Both the position numbers and the translations under genes were made by a program. Positions 62,476 to 64,000 of a stretch of 64,000 nt of DNA are shown piece by piece. Every line of letters begins with the position of its first letter. The first letter of the stretch is position 1. The stretch is from Cymbidium sinense (lineage: Eukaryota; Streptophyta; Magnoliopsida; Asparagales; Orchidaceae). Location of the stretch: NCBI GenBank assembly GCA_021442155.1, contig CM038215.1:3558976-3622975 (forward strand), given 5' to 3'. Under the pieces are notes generated by a model. The model searched no databases and was not told where the DNA came from. It worked only from the letters and a program-made list of their open reading frames with translations.

Positions 62476-64000
62476 TTTTTGGATCAATCAATCAAATTTG
62501 GTCAAACCAAGTCAAACCTAAAGGTTGACTAAGACAACACTCAACCTAAAATGACACCTAACATAGGTAAATTCCACCATAGGCCAAATTGATTAAAACT
62601 ATTGATCTAAGTTCACTCATGAATTATGTTTGAACCTGGCCAAGCCAACATTTGAGCCTAACCTGGCCCAATTTGCCACTTGACCCATTTTGACCTAAGG
62701 GGTCAAAATGTGTCAAAACTTGATCTAAGCCAAATTGATTGAAACCAATGGGTCAAGTCCATTACAAATCACTTGTGGAACTTGACCAAAGCCTCAATTG
62801 GCCAACTAGACCTAACTTGCCCAATTGACCTTAGACCCAACATGACTAAAGGGGTCATGTTGAGCCAAATTTATAACCAAAATTGATTGGAAATAAAGAT
62901 ACCAATCCACTCCATATGACTAACCTAAACCTACCCTTGACCTACCTCAAATAGGTCAAATGGGTCAAATAGGTCAACTTGACCCATTTGACCTAAATGA
63001 AGTAATATGAGCCAAATTCAAAACTATACCAAATTGAACCAAAAAAAAAGCCACCAAAATATTTCAAATGGTCTTATGAACTTGACCCAACCCTTAGTTT
63101 GACCCAATTTGACCTATTGGTCAACTTGACCCAAGTTGACCCATTTTGATGTAAATGGGTCAACATGAGCCAAACCCTATCAAATGAATTCCAAATCACA
63201 TGAAACTTGGCCAAACCTAGTTTCTCCACATACCCAACATATCCAAAGTGGAAAAATAGTAAAATGACCATCTTACCCCGAGGCCAAAGAACAAATTTTG
63301 TCTTAACCCATGGGTAATTTGGTCATACCCTCTTCACAATCACTTGAGGCTATCCTGAAAGCTCAAGGGGACCTAGGGGAGAGTGGTGCACCTAACCCAA
63401 TGGGTTTGGGAGACCCCATTTGGTCCCTAGACCAAACCCATCACTATGGGTCAAAATTGAAAATTCAAACTCCCTCTCAAACTCAAATTAAGGCACATGG
63501 GAGGTTGGCAATCCACTCCTTGGCTCAAACTAACCATGTGCACACTCCTAAATGATCAAACAACCCATAGCCTAAGCTCAATTGGATCAAAATGGCAACT
63601 GCATTACCGACCATCCAATCCTTCAAGCGGGAGATATACTCCCCCTAAAAAAACTTGAATTGATCATTCCTAAATTCGATTGAGTACTAGTGAGACTTAG
63701 GAGCCATCAGAGAGTGATAGTAAGCATCCTAGAGCTCTTAGCATTTCCCCATTTCTCAGTTTTCAAACTGTGAAAATAAGGGAGCTCAATCCATTTTCCA
63801 ACTTCTTCACACTACAATCCATTGCAATTCCTTTTGCAAGCACACTTAGTTCTCCAAGTTGAGCTCACCTAAGTTCTTTGCTAAGTTCTAAAGGCAAGGG
63901 GTGGGGGGGACCTAATTGGATCAAAGCCAAGCTCAAGCTAAGGAGGAGGTGACCCATAGGAAGATCCACTCAACCTCAAGTGCTCAAAACTTCAACAAGG
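62476..64000 (-). mobile_element. Tat LTR/UTR-like sequence, inverted orientation
   Basis: No gene was recognised. 62,490-63,200 is rich in TTGACCC/GGGTCAA-like words, the reverse-complement style of 4,100-4,880. This suggests the same retrotransposon family inverted relative to the left end of the window. From 63,630 there is unrecognised sequence. ORFs at 62,316-62,528, 63,074-63,271 and 63,310-63,555 have no domain. Confidence 0.4.

Overview
The window looks like gene-poor, AT-rich nuclear DNA of a land plant, most likely a flowering plant. The evidence is Arabidopsis-type telomere heptamers (TTTAGGG/CCCTAAA) in long degenerate interstitial arrays, plant-type L1 LINEs with DUF4283, zf-RVT and RNase H domains, a plant RTE LINE, a Tat-lineage Ty3/gypsy element with a second (archaeal-type) RNase H, and fragments of a plant glycine-rich RNA-binding protein (GR-RBP) gene. 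I found no intact cellular gene, no rRNA or tRNA, no CRISPR array and no bacterial or viral system. Species is not determinable from the sequence alone.

Layout. 1-5,493: degenerate tandem repeats followed by LTR/UTR-like sequence of a Tat-type element. 5,494-25,380 (block A): telomere-derived arrays that read CCCTAAA up to about 18,148 and TTTAGGG after it. Block A contains a nearly complete but decayed L1 (LINE-1, 5,858-13,652) and five copies (GRP-1 to GRP-5) of the 3' end of a GR-RBP transcript. 25,381-32,162: LTR/UTR-like sequence with a 166-bp tandem repeat. 32,163-34,685: a decayed Tat pol region on the minus strand. 34,702-36,904: a 5'-truncated L1 (LINE-2). 36,904-56,427 (block B): a second telomere-derived block, again CCCTAAA then TTTAGGG, switching at about 47,955. 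It holds GRP-6 to GRP-10, a 5'-truncated RTE LINE and a long (AT)n tract. 56,428-62,475: a third L1 (LINE-3, minus strand), the best preserved. 62,476-64,000: Tat LTR-like sequence in inverted orientation.

The arrays are a composite satellite rather than plain telomere repeat. A canonical CCCTAAA stretch passes into A-rich degenerate CCTAAA/TAAAA sequence and ends at a recurring box (CCTACTGGTTTACTTAATT). This box occurs about 22 times, typically about 1.0-1.8 kb apart. The GRP copies sit at one fixed place in this higher-order unit: box, CCCTAAA stretch, conserved leader, then a GR-RBP fragment that in every copy with a preserved 5' end begins at the same codon.

The most striking pattern is that all three L1 copies have their 3' tail directly against CCCTAAA-type repeat with the same polarity, and so do most of the GRP copies. 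At three of the four places where Tat-type sequence meets telomere-like array, the bridge is a 5'-truncated poly(A) retrosequence. This fits retrotransposition primed from a TTTAGGG 3' end, followed by amplification of the chimeric unit. That is inference and needs genome-wide testing.
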